NCBI GenBank assembly: GCA_037176845.1
Contig: JAYKXP010000156.1
Span: forward strand, 1-64,000
Reading direction: 5' to 3'
Length of the DNA: 64,000 nucleotides
Origin: Paramarasmius palmivorus
Lineage: Eukaryota; Basidiomycota; Agaricomycetes; Agaricales; Marasmiaceae
In this document: positions 11,029 to 22,924 of the stretch, in pieces
How positions within the stretch are numbered: position 1 is the stretch's first letter
Layout: each line of letters begins with the position of its first letter
Notes under the pieces: model-generated
Database searches by the model: none
The model's input: only the letters and a program-made list of their open reading frames with translations
What the model was told of the DNA's origin: nothing
Program-made: the position numbers and the translations under genes

Positions 11029-14000
11029 TTAAACGATATTACTCTTCCCGATATTGTCAAGAATTGATACAAGGAGCCAATGATGTATCACAGTTCGTGC
11101 ATCCCGCTCTTCTGTAGCTGTGTCATATGCAGCTTGGAGTAACTTGATGAGGTAAGGAGCAGGTATGAGCATCAAACGCGAACAAGTTTTGAACTTGCAT
11201 CGCCTGCAGAGAGAAACGTTGCCCGTTGTCCCGGGTCTTCAGATATATACGTGGTGTCCGTGTCGTCGATAAGGCGAACCTAAAGTCAACATTATAAGCA
11301 TATACCACGTGCCTTTAGTGAAGAAAGCTCCATGTACCTCTATCTCTGGCCCCTCTTGTAGAATAAACGGTACACTGGACGCGGCCCAGCAGAACATGCA
11401 ACTTCGAAAGGTGGCACCTCCAATTCCTTCCGTCAACCTTGCATCATCAAGGTTGATGCTCCTGTGAAATCGCTCTTTGACTGCTTCAAGCTGGCCGGGA
11501 CAAGGCACGCCTGTTCCACCCAAGAAGTCTTCGAACACTGATCGCACAGTGGTCTTGGTCTGGTAGAACGTATTGGCACAGAGCGCTTCAGATAGAGCGT
11601 GTTTCGTCTCATCACGAAGTGTCTTCCCATACTGTACTCTTAGCGAAGACTACCCTGTTACGTTGGATGTGTAGACACCACAGACAAACCCAGCGGGGCC
11701 ACCATAGAAAGCACGCGCTAGCTGTGAATATCCCGAGTCAGAAATGGCTTTACAAATATAGCAGCCCCCAGCAACTCACCCAACCCAAATTGATCTTGCC
11801 ATCTGAGCACAGAAGCCTCAGCCCACTAATGAAGGCCTGGAAATACGGATGCTGAACTGGCTCTGCACCAACAATGGCATGTTGCAGCATCTGCCAACTA
11901 AATTGTCTGTGCATGTCGCTAGTCCGACCAGCAAGAGTAGACGACTGATAATGGATCTCAGTAATAACATATATATTTAGTAAGAGATACAACTCACCTG
12001 CATGTCATGGAAGCTGATAAGATGCGCTGCGACATTTGGTGGAATGAGATCATCCTCATTCATGGAATTCCATGTGGACAGAACGTCGAATAGCTCTGGG
12101 TACCAAGTTGAGACCAAACTTCTCGATAATGAGACCAAGTCAAACTCGGATAGAATAAAGACCAAGAGAAGGGGATTGATTGGTTCAATGGGGTATCCAT
12201 GAATGAGCGATAATCTGACGATGGCTCCGAGAATACCAAGTTCCTTCCTTTTCGAAGGAGACATCAGACGTGCCAACTGCATGGGTATCGTTGTCAGAGT
12301 TGAGTGATCTCCCAGGCGCTTTATGAAAAACTCCGATGCACGCGTGGACAGATACTCTGTAGCAAGTGCATGCATGACTTCCCGCTCAACACCAGGACCA
12401 GATGTGACATATTGATCACGGTGTGGGTTGTTAGCGTCAGGTTCTGTTCTGTTCAGGAATGTATGGAATGAGTGATGTTATACCAGCTAAAATCCTATAG
12501 ATCAGACGTACTGGATGAAGTGTCTTGTCAGGTTGAGCATTGGCGAGAAATCCCTCTGTTCCAGACACCGTACAATCACATCCTTGAGCTTTCCGGCCAT
12601 GTCATGAACACTTTCACCGGTCACACTGAAAGAAGGCATGGGATCATCATGTTCAAGTTCGAAGAACGTGTGTACTAACACGCCAGTTCTGCTGTAGATA
12701 GTCCCAAGCAAAGTGTCATGCCCTGATTCTCGTGGCATCTCTGACCATAATTCAGCTGGGTGGTCTACGTTGGGCCATACCTGTGCAATATTTAGCCCTA
12801 CACTTGATCAAAATGAGAAGTACTCACATCGTTTTCAACCTCATCAACCACAGTAGCACTCAAAGAGACAGAGGTAATCTCGGACAGAGCTGATCTTGTT
12901 GAAGATATTGAAGATATCCGTGATGATGGCGCTCGCAGCAAGTTGATTGGAGAAATGATGGGGGAGGACATGGGCCCATTCAGGTCTAGAGCAGGTGAAG
13001 GCGCACGAACAGGTGAAGGCGCACAAGAACGTGAAGATGCATCCTGGCTAACATTCACCGGGACCATCATGTACATAGGCTCAGTCAGCGCCATCGCAAC
13101 AATTTGCTCCTGTAAACGAGACAACCACATTGATTTAGCGTAACGGTCATGCGAGATGATTGGCCTCCATACCTCTGCTTCATCGTCGTCATCTTCACCA
13201 GTGTCACAGTTAAGCTCCATTCCTTCATCGTCCAAGAAGCCATATCCCTCACCAACTCGGGCATCAATATCACTTCGGAACATATTGTAGAGCCGTTTGT
13301 GAATGCACTGATGAACACGAGGAATATTGTCATTGCCAAGGTGAACCTCCTTCAAGCTGACCACAACTTCAGTCATTGGGGAATGTATGTCTGATACAAT
13401 AAGTAAGAGGAATATCCCAAAGCACAATGTAAGAATAAGATACTCACTAAGATGGATGATGAAGTAGTTCTGCGGTGAGATGCACCATTTGGCGATAGCG
13501 AAATCACAGGTGTTTCCAATAAGATCAGCGATAGTAGTTTCGGCTCGATATGCTGCTGAGATCAGCCTTGGCGTTTTGTTTCCCCCATTCGGCCTTCCAA
13601 GGTTGGTATAGCTCAGCAGTTGCAAAGGAAGACCTTCATGCATCGCAAAGCCCGATGATGCACCTTCCGAAGATGGGAAAGTGAACCCTTTGTGTGACAG
13701 GACATTACAAAGGTGTCAAATCAAGTCCATTACAGTCGTTGTCACAGGAAGGTGGGGAAATCGATAGAGAAGTTGAAGTGCTTCAAGGATGATGCGAAAC
13801 GACTGTTCATTGCGATAGTACCAATATATGTGTCTTGGCAGATTCATATTGGCCTAGAGATCAGCTTGTGAGTGACAAGGGATAGAGGAGTTATATCGAG
13901 AAAGAAAAACATACCTTTTGTTCCGCATTAGTCGGCTGAGAAGGATGAATCCAGACCTCCACGTTCGCTACCTTAATGTTCCCACCTGCCAGTGCCAGAC

Positions 14001-14718
14001 AGTTCTCGATAGAAGGTGTATCAACGCGAGAAAACAAGCTTGGTGGTGCTTTTGCTTTCTTACATGGCTTCCGAGGAAGTGATTCCTGTGCATGCTCCAG
14101 ACGATATTGATTGGCTCGCTGTACGGCTGTAAGTGTAGGGAATGGATTGTGGTTACTCGAGGCCACATCTCCCAGCATCTGGACGCTCGTATATGGTGTG
14201 ATCGCCGGCACAGGAAAGCTTGAAGGCCCATTCGCATGGGAGTGCAAGCTCGGATGTGGACTTGGACTCGGATTCGGTGCTGCGGGGAGCGGTTGAGCAG
14301 ACACGATTTGAGGAGTGCGGGGTTGCTGTGAAGTGAGTTGGAATGGGGATGTTAATGGCTGCGCCTGGACCTGGTGTGAGGACGAAGAGCTGGCGTAGCC
14401 ACTAGATGACATTCCAGGCGACGGCGCCAATGAGGAAAATGGGAAAGGAACGGCTGGGGCAGTGCTAGGCTGGGCCTCGGGCTGAACCATATTTGCAGCA
14501 GGATGGGCCTGCATAGACGGAGCTGAAGGTGAAAAGGACGAATGAGATATGTGAGCCTGGGATGCAGGATTCTGGGATGCCAAGTGCAAAAGTTGTTGAT
14601 CCTGAGGAAGCGGACTGTGGCTCTGGTTAACAGGAGTCGACGTCTGGGATGCGTGGGTGTGGGATGCACTATTCACTGTCTGGGACGATGCTGCAGCTGC
14701 CTCATTTGACGATTGCTG

Positions 14719-14726
14719 CTGCTGCA
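14719..14726. repeat. Target-site duplication, left copy
   Basis: CTGCTGCA directly abutting the left terminal inverted repeat. It is identical to the copy at 18925-18932 and falls within a Gln-coding CAG run of the host gene. Confidence 0.93.
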
Positions 14727-14737
14727 TAAGGAACAGC

Positions 14738-14856
14738 ACGGGTGTTCCCGCGGGTGTTCCAGGGCCTACCCACACCTGCACCCATGGTGGGAGCACACCC
14801 AACCCGTATGTCGTGGGTGTGGGTGTGACCCGCTCTTACCCGCGGGTATTCATGTA
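14738..14856. repeat. Left subterminal GC-rich repeats of the hAT element
   Basis: Short G/C motifs recur in both orientations, such as CGGGTGTT, GTGGGTGTGGGTGTG and CCCGCGGGT. Subterminal repeats of this kind are where hAT transposases usually bind. The partner tract is at 18812-18912. Confidence 0.7.
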
Positions 14857-14903
14857 CTACACCACTAAAAGATATATAGAAACTATGTAATACACTTGTG
14901 TAG

Positions 14904-17900
14904 TTAGCTAGAATTGTCCTCGTCATCAGATAATTCAATTACATCAAAGTCATCAGGGAGGATAACATCAACGAGGTCCTTTTCGCCCGGAAGGGGCGCT
15001 ACTGCACCATCACTCATAATCTTCTCAAAGATGTCGTCGTGTACTAGTCCCAGTAGGCTCCAATTACCAACGCACATGATGGCGCGAATCGACTGTGCAC
15101 TCAATCGGTTGCGCTCCCATGTGATATTATGACGAGCTCGGCTGAATTGGCGTTCCACCTCAACCGAAGTCGCTAATGTATGAATTTAGCATTGAGTGAA
15201 ACATGTAGAGATTGGCAAACATACCTGGGACTGTAAGATAGTCGAGTGCCATTTGTGAAAGGCGAGGGAATGATTTTGCATGGTCTAACCACCATTGGAT
15301 GACATCGTCACAGTCTTCAGTGTCGGTGGAAAGATAACGATCAAATTCGTTACGCTCAGCAGGTGGTCGCGAGCGTTGTTGATGAGCAAAGAGATTAGTC
15401 TTGTCCTGGTGTCGTAGATATAGTAAGTTGAACATTGATCAAGCAAGTGGTAAACAACTCACCGAATCCGCTTGCTTCGCCTTTCCTTTTGATGGCTTGG
15501 ATGAGGTGCCGGCGCTGCGTGATGGCTTTTCTGGACCCAGCAAATCGGTGCGGATATGGTAGTTTTCAAGATACTTGTCTCGTGTGATCTGGTGAGCAGT
15601 GTCGACCCAACTGGGAGGCCAATTTTGTTCCCGAAAGTATTCGAGCTTCTTTGACGGGTGAAGGACTGTGAGAGAAGCTTGTCAACGAAGTCTAGAACCT
15701 AGAGTTGCACAAGAACATACCCATAGCAATACGGTACACGCTAGATGCATCCGTGAGGGTGTAGTACTTGTTGAGAGTTTGTTTCGCGAGTATGAGACTT
15801 GTCTTGAGTGCATCAGACACTTCAACACGTTGGTATCCATCATCGGTAGGCGTCTCAATGATGCGTGTTGCAAGGAAACTGTCGATTTTGTCCATGATCG
15901 GAATGACTTCGGCCACGGTTGGCTGTTGAGACGAGAAGAAGTTGGTGGCATCATATAAAACCTGACCACCAACATCAGCTCTCAATACATGATGACAGTG
16001 CACTGAAACATACCTTGAGCGAGTCGCGAAGACTTTCCAACAACTCCCATTCCTTTGACGACAGCTCCCATTTACGAATATCATTCTCAACATCGGCTGT
16101 AAACTCTTTAATTGCTGCCCGATAGTCGAGAGCAAAGCAGAGCATGAGATATGTTGAGTTCCACCGTGTGCGTACGTCCTGAGGAATGATACGGATGGGC
16201 AGACCACGGCTCGCGAGGACTGCTCGCCATGCAGGGAGAAGGAGAGTGGTGGAGTAAATCGTCTTGAAGGCAAGGGCCCGAATCTGGGTGACGTTGCTCA
16301 ATTCAATTGAACTCAATTGAGCGACGTGTACACACCTTTGCCAGCGCACCTCGGATTGGCAGAGCCTCTGCCTCTAAATCCGCGGCCTCGTGGGGGTCAA
16401 TGCCCTCACGAGCATCTAACAGTCCGTCCTCGTCGGTTTCAACGTCGGTCTCGCTGCCTGTTGATGCTGCAGGTTTCGACTTGCCCTTCACCTGGGGAAG
16501 TGCATCTTCGGCATTCTCAAACTCAGCCAATTCCTCATGCAATGTGGCGAGCTCCTCTTCATCCAGCTCCAGGTCTATGTCTTCTCCATCGGCCAAGCGT
16601 TGAAGCTCATCCCGAGCATCGTCAAAGCCACCATCACCGCCCTTCTTAGGAGGATCGAACAAACGAAGGAAGGATTTGGCAATGAGGTTGAGAGAATGGG
16701 CAAAGCAACGGACGCGATGCCTTTCACCTGGGAAATCGGGGAGGAGACGACCCAACTCTCGAATCATGGTGTCATTGTTTGATGCATTGTCACCAGTGAT
16801 ACAAAGAATCTGAAATTGAAATGTGTGAGTACTCAGCTTTTTCAGGTGTTACCTCGTACCTTGTCTGATATACCGAATTCACGTAGTACCCGTGCAAACT
16901 CTCGGGCGAGCGTCTCGCCGGTATGTGACTGAAAATGTGGTCAGTTAGCACGAATATGGTGACGGTGAGCAAATGATTTTTACCTCAGGAACCTCAAAAA
17001 AATCTAATAGAATGGGGTAGGTATCTGCTTCGTGAACCAGATGGGCAGTAATAGCAACAAACGCCATATGATTCGGCGACGTCCATGCGTCTGTCGCAAA
17101 ACTGATATCTCCATCATAGCTCTAGTGGTTTGAAGGTGAGTAACATGACATGCATCCCATGAAACAGCTGCTTACCCTCAAAAGCTTGGATATACGGTTT
17201 CTAGTGACAGCAAACGCCTTTTTCACATCGCGTGAAACAGTTGTTGGATGTGGAATCCAATAATGAGGCCAACCTGTTTTCATTAACGACTGAAATCCAC
17301 GATCGGCGACCATCTCGAAAGGACGACAACTCTCAGTGACCCATCTCACAATCTCGGCTCTAGTATCATGTTAGTTGGTTCAGATTATCATTCAGCAAGC
17401 TCGATTACTTACCTCGTCTCCTCAGGTTGATGTTGAATAGCTGAATAGGAACGTATACCAGCCTTTCGCATCCCATCAAATATGCCGCGTAAATCCTTAT
17501 TACCCCCTTTCGCCTTACCCGACAACATCTCTCGCACCTCATCTGGCTTCTTTCCTGAATCCATCGCATTTTGGACCTCTTGATCACCCAGACAAGCCTT
17601 CGCATGTCGCTTCAGGCCACTCGGTGAGTTTTTATCACTTGTATCTTGATAGCGGCGGACTTTGACCTTGCAAAACAGACAGGAAAATGTATGAACTTTG
17701 CGCTTATTGATGTACTCGATGTACGGCTTCTTATAGAAGCCGTATATTGGCGAGTACCACCCTTTCATCTTGCGCTCTTCATGCAACTGTGAGTGCTAGA
17801 TCTCATTGCTGTATCAATGATGTTCACTTACCTAGTTCCTGTTGATCCGTTTCTTCCTCATCTTCAACTTCAATCACTTCAGGGGGAGGGCTTCATCTCG

Positions 17901-18474
17901 ACTTCTTTTTTGGCGGAGGGAGTTCTTCGATATCGTCATCGCTATCAGTGACGATAGTTCGCTTTGACGATGATTGACTCTTGGGTGGCGCTGATATGAT
18001 GTCGTCTTCCTCGGTGTTGGTTCTATCGGCGGTCTTGCCCTTGTTGTTCATCGTAGGGGCTTTTGGTGGTGCTGTTGACTTGGCTGTTGCTTTTGCCTTC
18101 TTTGATGGTGGTAGTGGGTTGTCGTCGTCACTCTTGCTTTCAGTGCCTGAGTCGTCGTCGTCGTTTGTGGCCTGTTTTTTGGATTTCGGGTGCACTGAGA
18201 GCAAAATTGTATGTAAAAAATTAATAATAGAGAGAAAAAAATACTAACCAGTAGACGTCACATTAATTCCTTTCTTTAGCAGTCTGCCTCGCATTCCCTT
18301 CTGATACACAGAAGGGGCATGACCTCGGCTGGCAGCACCCATTGCAGAGACCTTGCGGTTTCGCTTAGACGTCTCTGTCGTTTGGCCTTCAGCCTCACTC
18401 CCAGATGTATGCTGAGCAGTGTCTTGCATGTCCGGAGGGGCGGCGGAAGATGAAGAGTGTGATTTAGAAGGCAT
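14904..18474 (-). pseudogene. hAT transposase (BED + DDE + dimerisation), probably inactivated
   Basis: The minus-strand ATG at 18474 starts a low-complexity N-terminus (18194-18249 splice). A later exon (17413-17786) has a BED-like finger: SCLFCKVKVRRY, then LKRHAKAC. Then come DISFATDAWTSPNHMAFVAI (about 17121-16984), ILCITGDNASNNDTM (about 16811-16337), HRVRCFAHSLNLIAKSFLR, IPQDVRTRWNSTYLML (about 16285-16016), and the C-terminal dimerisation block SVEVERQFSRARHN (about 15173-14904). These are the standard hAT transposase blocks in the standard order. Two defects precede the BED exon: an in-frame TGA at 17893-17895 (frame is coding on both sides, SR then SPPPEVIEVE), and a phase mismatch at the next splice, 17832 to 17786. 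A shorter start below these could still give an active protein. Confidence 0.85.
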
Positions 18475-18811
18475 GGCAGTTGTAGTAGACAGTGAGAGGA
18501 GAGGAAAAAGTGGGTGGTTACAAAGGCAGGGGCTGAAACAAAAGCCGCCTTTGCGTGACCTGGATATGTTTTACCAATGGTTTCAAATTGAGCAAGGAGT
18601 GTACCATTCACATTCTTGGGGCACTTAGATGTAGGTGAATTGTTAAATTACTTCAATCTATTAGCCATACCACTACCTATAATGGTTATTACACATAGAT
18701 AGACACTACAGACGTGATGGTAGATACTATGAACATTAAAGTAGATAGGAATTCCAATTGTGATCAATCACGGCTTGTGGTGCCGCCACCTTCCCAATTC
18801 GGCCAGACATT

Positions 18812-18912
18812 TAGGGCGGGCTTGGCGGGTTTTGCCAAATTGGGATGTCGAAACCCGCACCCGCACCCGCCTGTGGGAAAACCCGCCCCCCGGGCCAAAC
18901 CCGCATGACCCG
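18812..18912. repeat. Right subterminal GC-rich repeats of the hAT element
   Basis: Contains GGCGGGCTTGGCGGGT, CCCGCACCCGCACCCGC, CCCGCCCCCCGGG and CCCGCATGACCCGCG, mirroring the left tract and inverted relative to it. Confidence 0.7.
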
Positions 18913-18924
18913 CGCTGTTCCTTA

Positions 18925-18932
18925 CTGCTGCA
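18925..18932. repeat. Target-site duplication, right copy
   Basis: CTGCTGCA directly abutting the right terminal inverted repeat. Removing the element plus one copy restores the host reading frame. Confidence 0.93.
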
Positions 18933-19005
18933 TGAAGGTTGTCATCATTGGGAGAAGTGTTGCAAACTGTTGCATGACAGACGCCATAGTGGGCTCAGTG
19001 TCCAT

Positions 19006-19600
19006 GCTTTCCTGTATGCTGGATTAGCTACATTTCATGGTGATAGTTAGAAAATCACAATACCACACTTAAATCAAGAAAATGAAAAAGGAGGGGCTAA
19101 AGGGTTGGCAAAATGAACAAAAGGGCTGTCGAACAGGGGGATTTTGATGAGCATATCGACCAATAGCAGCTTAAAGGGGACCAACGTCCTGTGTATAATC
19201 AGGGCTAAGCGGGTCGAACAGGATATGAAATGCGCATACTGGAGGTCTTGACCATGGCCAGGGGACAACAACTTTCGAATGGTCTCATGATTATCTAATT
19301 CTCGGGACAGCGATCTGAAAATTGGCGTAAAGCATTCCAATAGCTTGCAGCTGCTAAGAAGAGGTGTTCAGGAACCTATCAGTTTAACGTCATTTCAAGT
19401 AGGCACAAGCGAAAGACACTTACCAAGCAGGCAAGGTACCGAGAGGTAAGTACACAGACGCAGTAGTGATGTATGACTGCGGATGGTAGTCTTGAACAGT
19501 ACAATGGAGCGCCGACGGTACAACAGGTACAAGTACCAAGTACGCTGACCAAGTACATCTCACCCAGGTAAGGTCACGATTTTCCGGTGAAAAATGACCT
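19006..19600. other. Upstream region of the HECT-like gene; no gene seen
   Basis: Holds the presumed promoter of the minus-strand HECT-like gene. A minus-strand ORF at 19074-19340 shows no recognisable feature. Around 19430-19570 the tetranucleotide GTAC or GGTA recurs many times (TACAGGTACAAGTACCAAGTAC and similar), a local simple-repeat bias. Array sequence begins near 19600. Confidence 0.35.
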
Positions 19601-19699
19601 CATAATATATGTTTGAATGAAGTGGATCCCAGGCGATGTTGTTCACATACTTTCTCTTACGTACGTTCATCACTTGCTTCTCTCCTTTGTCTGATCTTC

Positions 19700-20900
19700 T
19701 GACGTCTCCTTTCTTAGCTGGCAAGCACACAAGGGTTAGACGAGTGGACGGTATGTCATCATTCCGAAAGATTAGCCTAGTATTGACATTCAAATTTTAG
19801 CCGCTTCGTGAACTTTGGATTGAATCTAGAACCAGCAACTTGTGCAAGGGACCCTACGTTCGTGGTTCATTCACTTCGAGTATTCAGGGTCGGGTCAAAA
19901 ATGTGCATTGCAAATCCTAGCCGCAACTACCCTCTCCCAGACCTTGATCTCCAAGTCTCCAACAACACCAGTACACGTTTCTAGTACCTCATCAGAGTTC
20001 TTCCAGCGCCCACTATCCTCGAAAGGACCTGCAGGTCAAATCGGCTCCGGGGCCCGAGATGCAAAGTTTCATCCCTTCGTTCGTTCCTGGGCGTGGTTTA
20101 TCCCGAGAAATCGTCGCTACGATATTCGGTAGACAGAGCCAAGTATCTCCCTTGGGCATTTCACTGTGCTGGAAATCATGCAAATGGACACAGTTGTGAA
20201 GGATGATGTGTCGGCCACCAGGCAAGGTATGTTTGAATTGGTCTCGCGGTTCCTGAAACTGATTCAAGATATAGGTTCACGTTGAAGCCTTTGAACGTCG
20301 AGATCATTCAAGTTACTGTACGATGTACGGCCGGTGAAAACGTGGGATGCTTTTGTGCATTTATGGATGTCGCAAGGACATAGTCAGCTCAGGATTCCGA
20401 ACGGTGAATGGGGGACAGTATTGTAAGTTGCTCATGTTTCTTGTCGGGGGACTATTGCTCATTGTGTCATGACCAGCCACCATTGATGATTTTCAACTTC
20501 GTTTTGAACGCGCACACGAGGAAGCATCTCACATCGTGCAGACTCTGTTCCGCCGACATCGACACTGGTATATCCCATTCAACTGGTATTCTGCCCCTTG
20601 CAGGGATGTGGATTCACAGCTGGAATTACCTGATCCAACCATCATCGTCTCGATATTGGTGTGGAGATGGTTACTGCGCCGTGGAGAATCAACTATATTA
20701 GTCCGGATTCTTGGGGAGCACCAGGGACACATCAGAATGTACATGAGATTCGTTGTGGCGAGATTTTTACATCCTACTAGCTTGTAAATTATCGCTATGT
20801 AGCGTGCGGCTCTTGTTTATACTGCAACACGGTATCCATGGGTAGCGCTCTTGCTTCGTGATTTCCAAATACAGTAATCATCATTCCATTTCGGGAAAGG
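19700..20900 (+). pseudogene. P1-family 3' relic
   Basis: Matches the last exons of the intact P1 genes: the exon ending ..AQGLDEWT, the CARDPTFVVHS segment (in P1 frame, .LCKGPYVR), LDLQ...NNTST, LERTC, and the later exon with the HEEASHI, FRRHRH and LPDPTIIVS remains. Frames shift several times and in-frame stops occur. The 5' exons with the NGGTF motif are absent, so P2 relic sequence runs straight into P1 3' exons in this and the other U blocks. Confidence 0.6.
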
Positions 20901-20949
20901 CCTCGGACACGGGGTGTGAGCATGCTAGTACTACCGTACACACAGTCCT

Positions 20950-22919
20950 TGTGCACCCCGTTTACGACCACTGCTATAGAGAAGAATCAGCGCTTTGAAA
21001 ACAAGCAGCTAGTAGATTCCAATCCTACTTACCAGATTCTCTGGTCGCTCCCCGAGGATCTCCTAGTCTTAACTTGCAACTGAACCACTCGACGTCTATC
21101 CCAACTGACGTTCCAATCCAACGCTGACTCTTAATATAGTACCCGGAACTCAGCTTCCTGATACTCCCAATTCGCTGGCGCATGCAAGCTTTGTACTACT
21201 GAGACTTCACAAGTCGACGACAATAATGTCGATCCCGGATTTCAACCTCGAGGTGAGTTGGAGCTCAAAGGGCCAGTCCCAGAGCGAGAGCAGTATTTGT
21301 GTCGAGTTGTAGAAGCTGGCAGGGGTATGAGCTATCGTTGAGGTACAAGAATGCAAGAACATGTACCGCAGAAGAGGCGGAATATGTTCGTGTTCTTGTT
21401 TCTGTATGGGACGTAAAGCTTTGGGATCTACGGGTATAGATTGAGTCAAAGCTGCATCATTGATTTGGGAGACGTGTTTTCACCTTTAGCATCACAATAC
21501 AAGCTAACGCCTATGACCAAGCTAACAGAGTCAACTAAGGAGCCACTCTCCGTCAAATTTAAACGCCGAGCCTTGAGTGACAATGAACCAAAATCCAGAG
21601 CACCAAAGCATCGGCATAGATTGGGCGTGTTGGTGTCTACTGTGCGTGTGTAGAGATCGAATGATCAATACAAGAGCAGAGGTAGGTTCCATGACAATCT
21701 CTATAAGTGCTAGCAAGAGCAAGTTCACGGTAGAGGCAGGGAGGTCGGTAGCTTGAGTGTAATCCCGTCCCGCACCGTGGAGACCGTTGTAATTCGCCTA
21801 GCTATACTGTGGAGCTTAGGCAGGATGGATCCTGGTTTGTGTGAGGGGATCTAGAGTGCATAGTTAGTGAATACGCATGATAGAAAGATGGAAAAGCATT
21901 GTTCACCTTTGCAACAAAAGTCAAGCTCACGTTCACCTCTGAGCTGGTAGAATGGGCTTGGGCGCAGATACCCCAGTAGTATTCTTAGCCCAAAAATACC
22001 CTCAAACCTGCTAGAAGGGACGGAGGCGCTAGCCGATGAACCAGGATTTCAGGACGATAGAAGTTCGGAAGTTCGGAGTACCGAAGAGACCGGTTACATC
22101 CCTAGGTTCAAGCGTTGAGTGCCGAAGTACGCTGAAGCTTGAAAAACCTGTGATATAAAGCGGTGCCGGCGATTTACTGTCGTTGGGAATGTCAAGCTGG
22201 TGGTTGCAACGGCTCAGCGCGCAGCTTTGGGTTGGTGTGGATACCACGAGCAATCGAGCCGACTACTTGAACCGATGTCCAAGATGCTTTTCCTCGGTCT
22301 CTCTATCGCCCTGGACCTTGAAATACAAGGCGGTCAGATTGGTTGATAGGCGGGAAATAGGTCAAAGAACGTACCTTTCGTCTTCGAGGTATCGTCTTTG
22401 ACTCGATCATCAGCTTCGGTCTTCATATCGATAGGATGCTGTAGAATCTGCAGGGAGCACGGTGGTAGGTTGGGGCTATAAGAGTGCGCGCAGCTTGCAA
22501 ATTTGCTGGCTCAAGATTGTAGTTTCGAGATGGAAGGCCATTTCGAGGCCATACACTAGGCGCTGTCGATGCTATGAGAACATGAAAGGGAGCGGAGAGT
22601 TGAGAACGTACCTTTCTTGACCATTCATTAATATTCAGCTCGCAAAGCCGCCATTCTGAGCATTGGGAACATTGAGGTAGGAGGTATGATGAGTAATTTT
22701 GCCCTGGAAGTTTGGCTGAGAGTGCTGCAAGGAATGTGGGCAAGATAACACGTACCTGTTACACCGAAGAGGATGTGTATGACTGAACTAGAGCCTTCAG
22801 ACAAGCAGGCGTCGGATAGAAAAGAAAAAGGGTGATGGTGGTCAAGGTGCAAGCGCTAGCGTGTTCGCCGCTGGCGCTTGGCTTTCCTCAGAACGACCAC
22901 CTCCTTCAACGCGTTCATC
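20950..22919 (-). pseudogene. M-family relic 1
   Basis: The conserved start MNALKEVVVLR lies at 22919, reading leftwards. Next come a basic run, LHLDHHHPFSFLSD and HILFGVT, then a GTACGT donor near 22757. Exon 2 (near 22613-22725) holds the family's LRAKL/GKTT-like segment, and a long 3' exon (22029-22253) reads LVVSTPTQSCALSRCNHQLD. Frames are interrupted. Protein function is unknown; no domain was recognised in any copy. Confidence 0.5.
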
Positions 22920-22924
22920 TCTGT

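Larger units (their letters stand above)
14727..18924 (-). mobile_element. Complete hAT-family DNA transposon, 4,198 bp
   Basis: The left end TAAGGAACAGCACGGGT and the inverted right end TAAGGAACAGCGCGGGT match at 16 of 17 positions. Outside them is a perfect 8-bp duplication, CTGCTGCA (14719-14726 and 18925-18932), the size typical of hAT. The interior carries one minus-strand, many-exon transposase gene with BED, DDE/RNase H-like and hAT dimerisation regions. Both ends carry GC-rich subterminal tracts. The insertion lies in exon 1 of the HECT-like gene, in the same orientation. Confidence 0.93.
11029..19005 (-). pseudogene. HECT-like E3 ligase-type gene, interrupted by hAT transposon
   Basis: The minus-strand ATG at 19005 starts MDTEPTMASVMQQFATLLPM. 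Frame resumes exactly across the transposon (14727-18924) into a Ser/Pro/Gln-rich region (13915-14718). Later exons carry LGRPNGGNKTPRLISAAYR, an acidic linker, a second Ser/Pro tract, then HALATEYLSTRASEFFIKRL and ARAFYGGPAGFVCGVYTSNV, and the C-lobe-like end FKTCSRLMLIPAPYLIKLLQ to SILDNIGKSNIV with stop at 11029-11031. The Cys in FKTC sits where a HECT ligase carries its ubiquitin-accepting Cys. Lesions: the insertion in exon 1, an in-frame TAG at 11650-11652, and loss of one base near 11191-11196 just before the Cys. HECT assignment is inference from the C-terminal pattern. Confidence 0.62.

Noticed and set aside
13891..14802. Start of the HECT-like gene at 14802 within the transposon end
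   Set aside because: That ATG lies in hAT terminal DNA; the pre-insertion start at 19005 rejoins in frame across the target duplication.
16307..16782. Plus-strand Ser-rich ORFs inside the hAT element
   Set aside because: Shadow of the acidic linker exon of the minus-strand transposase.
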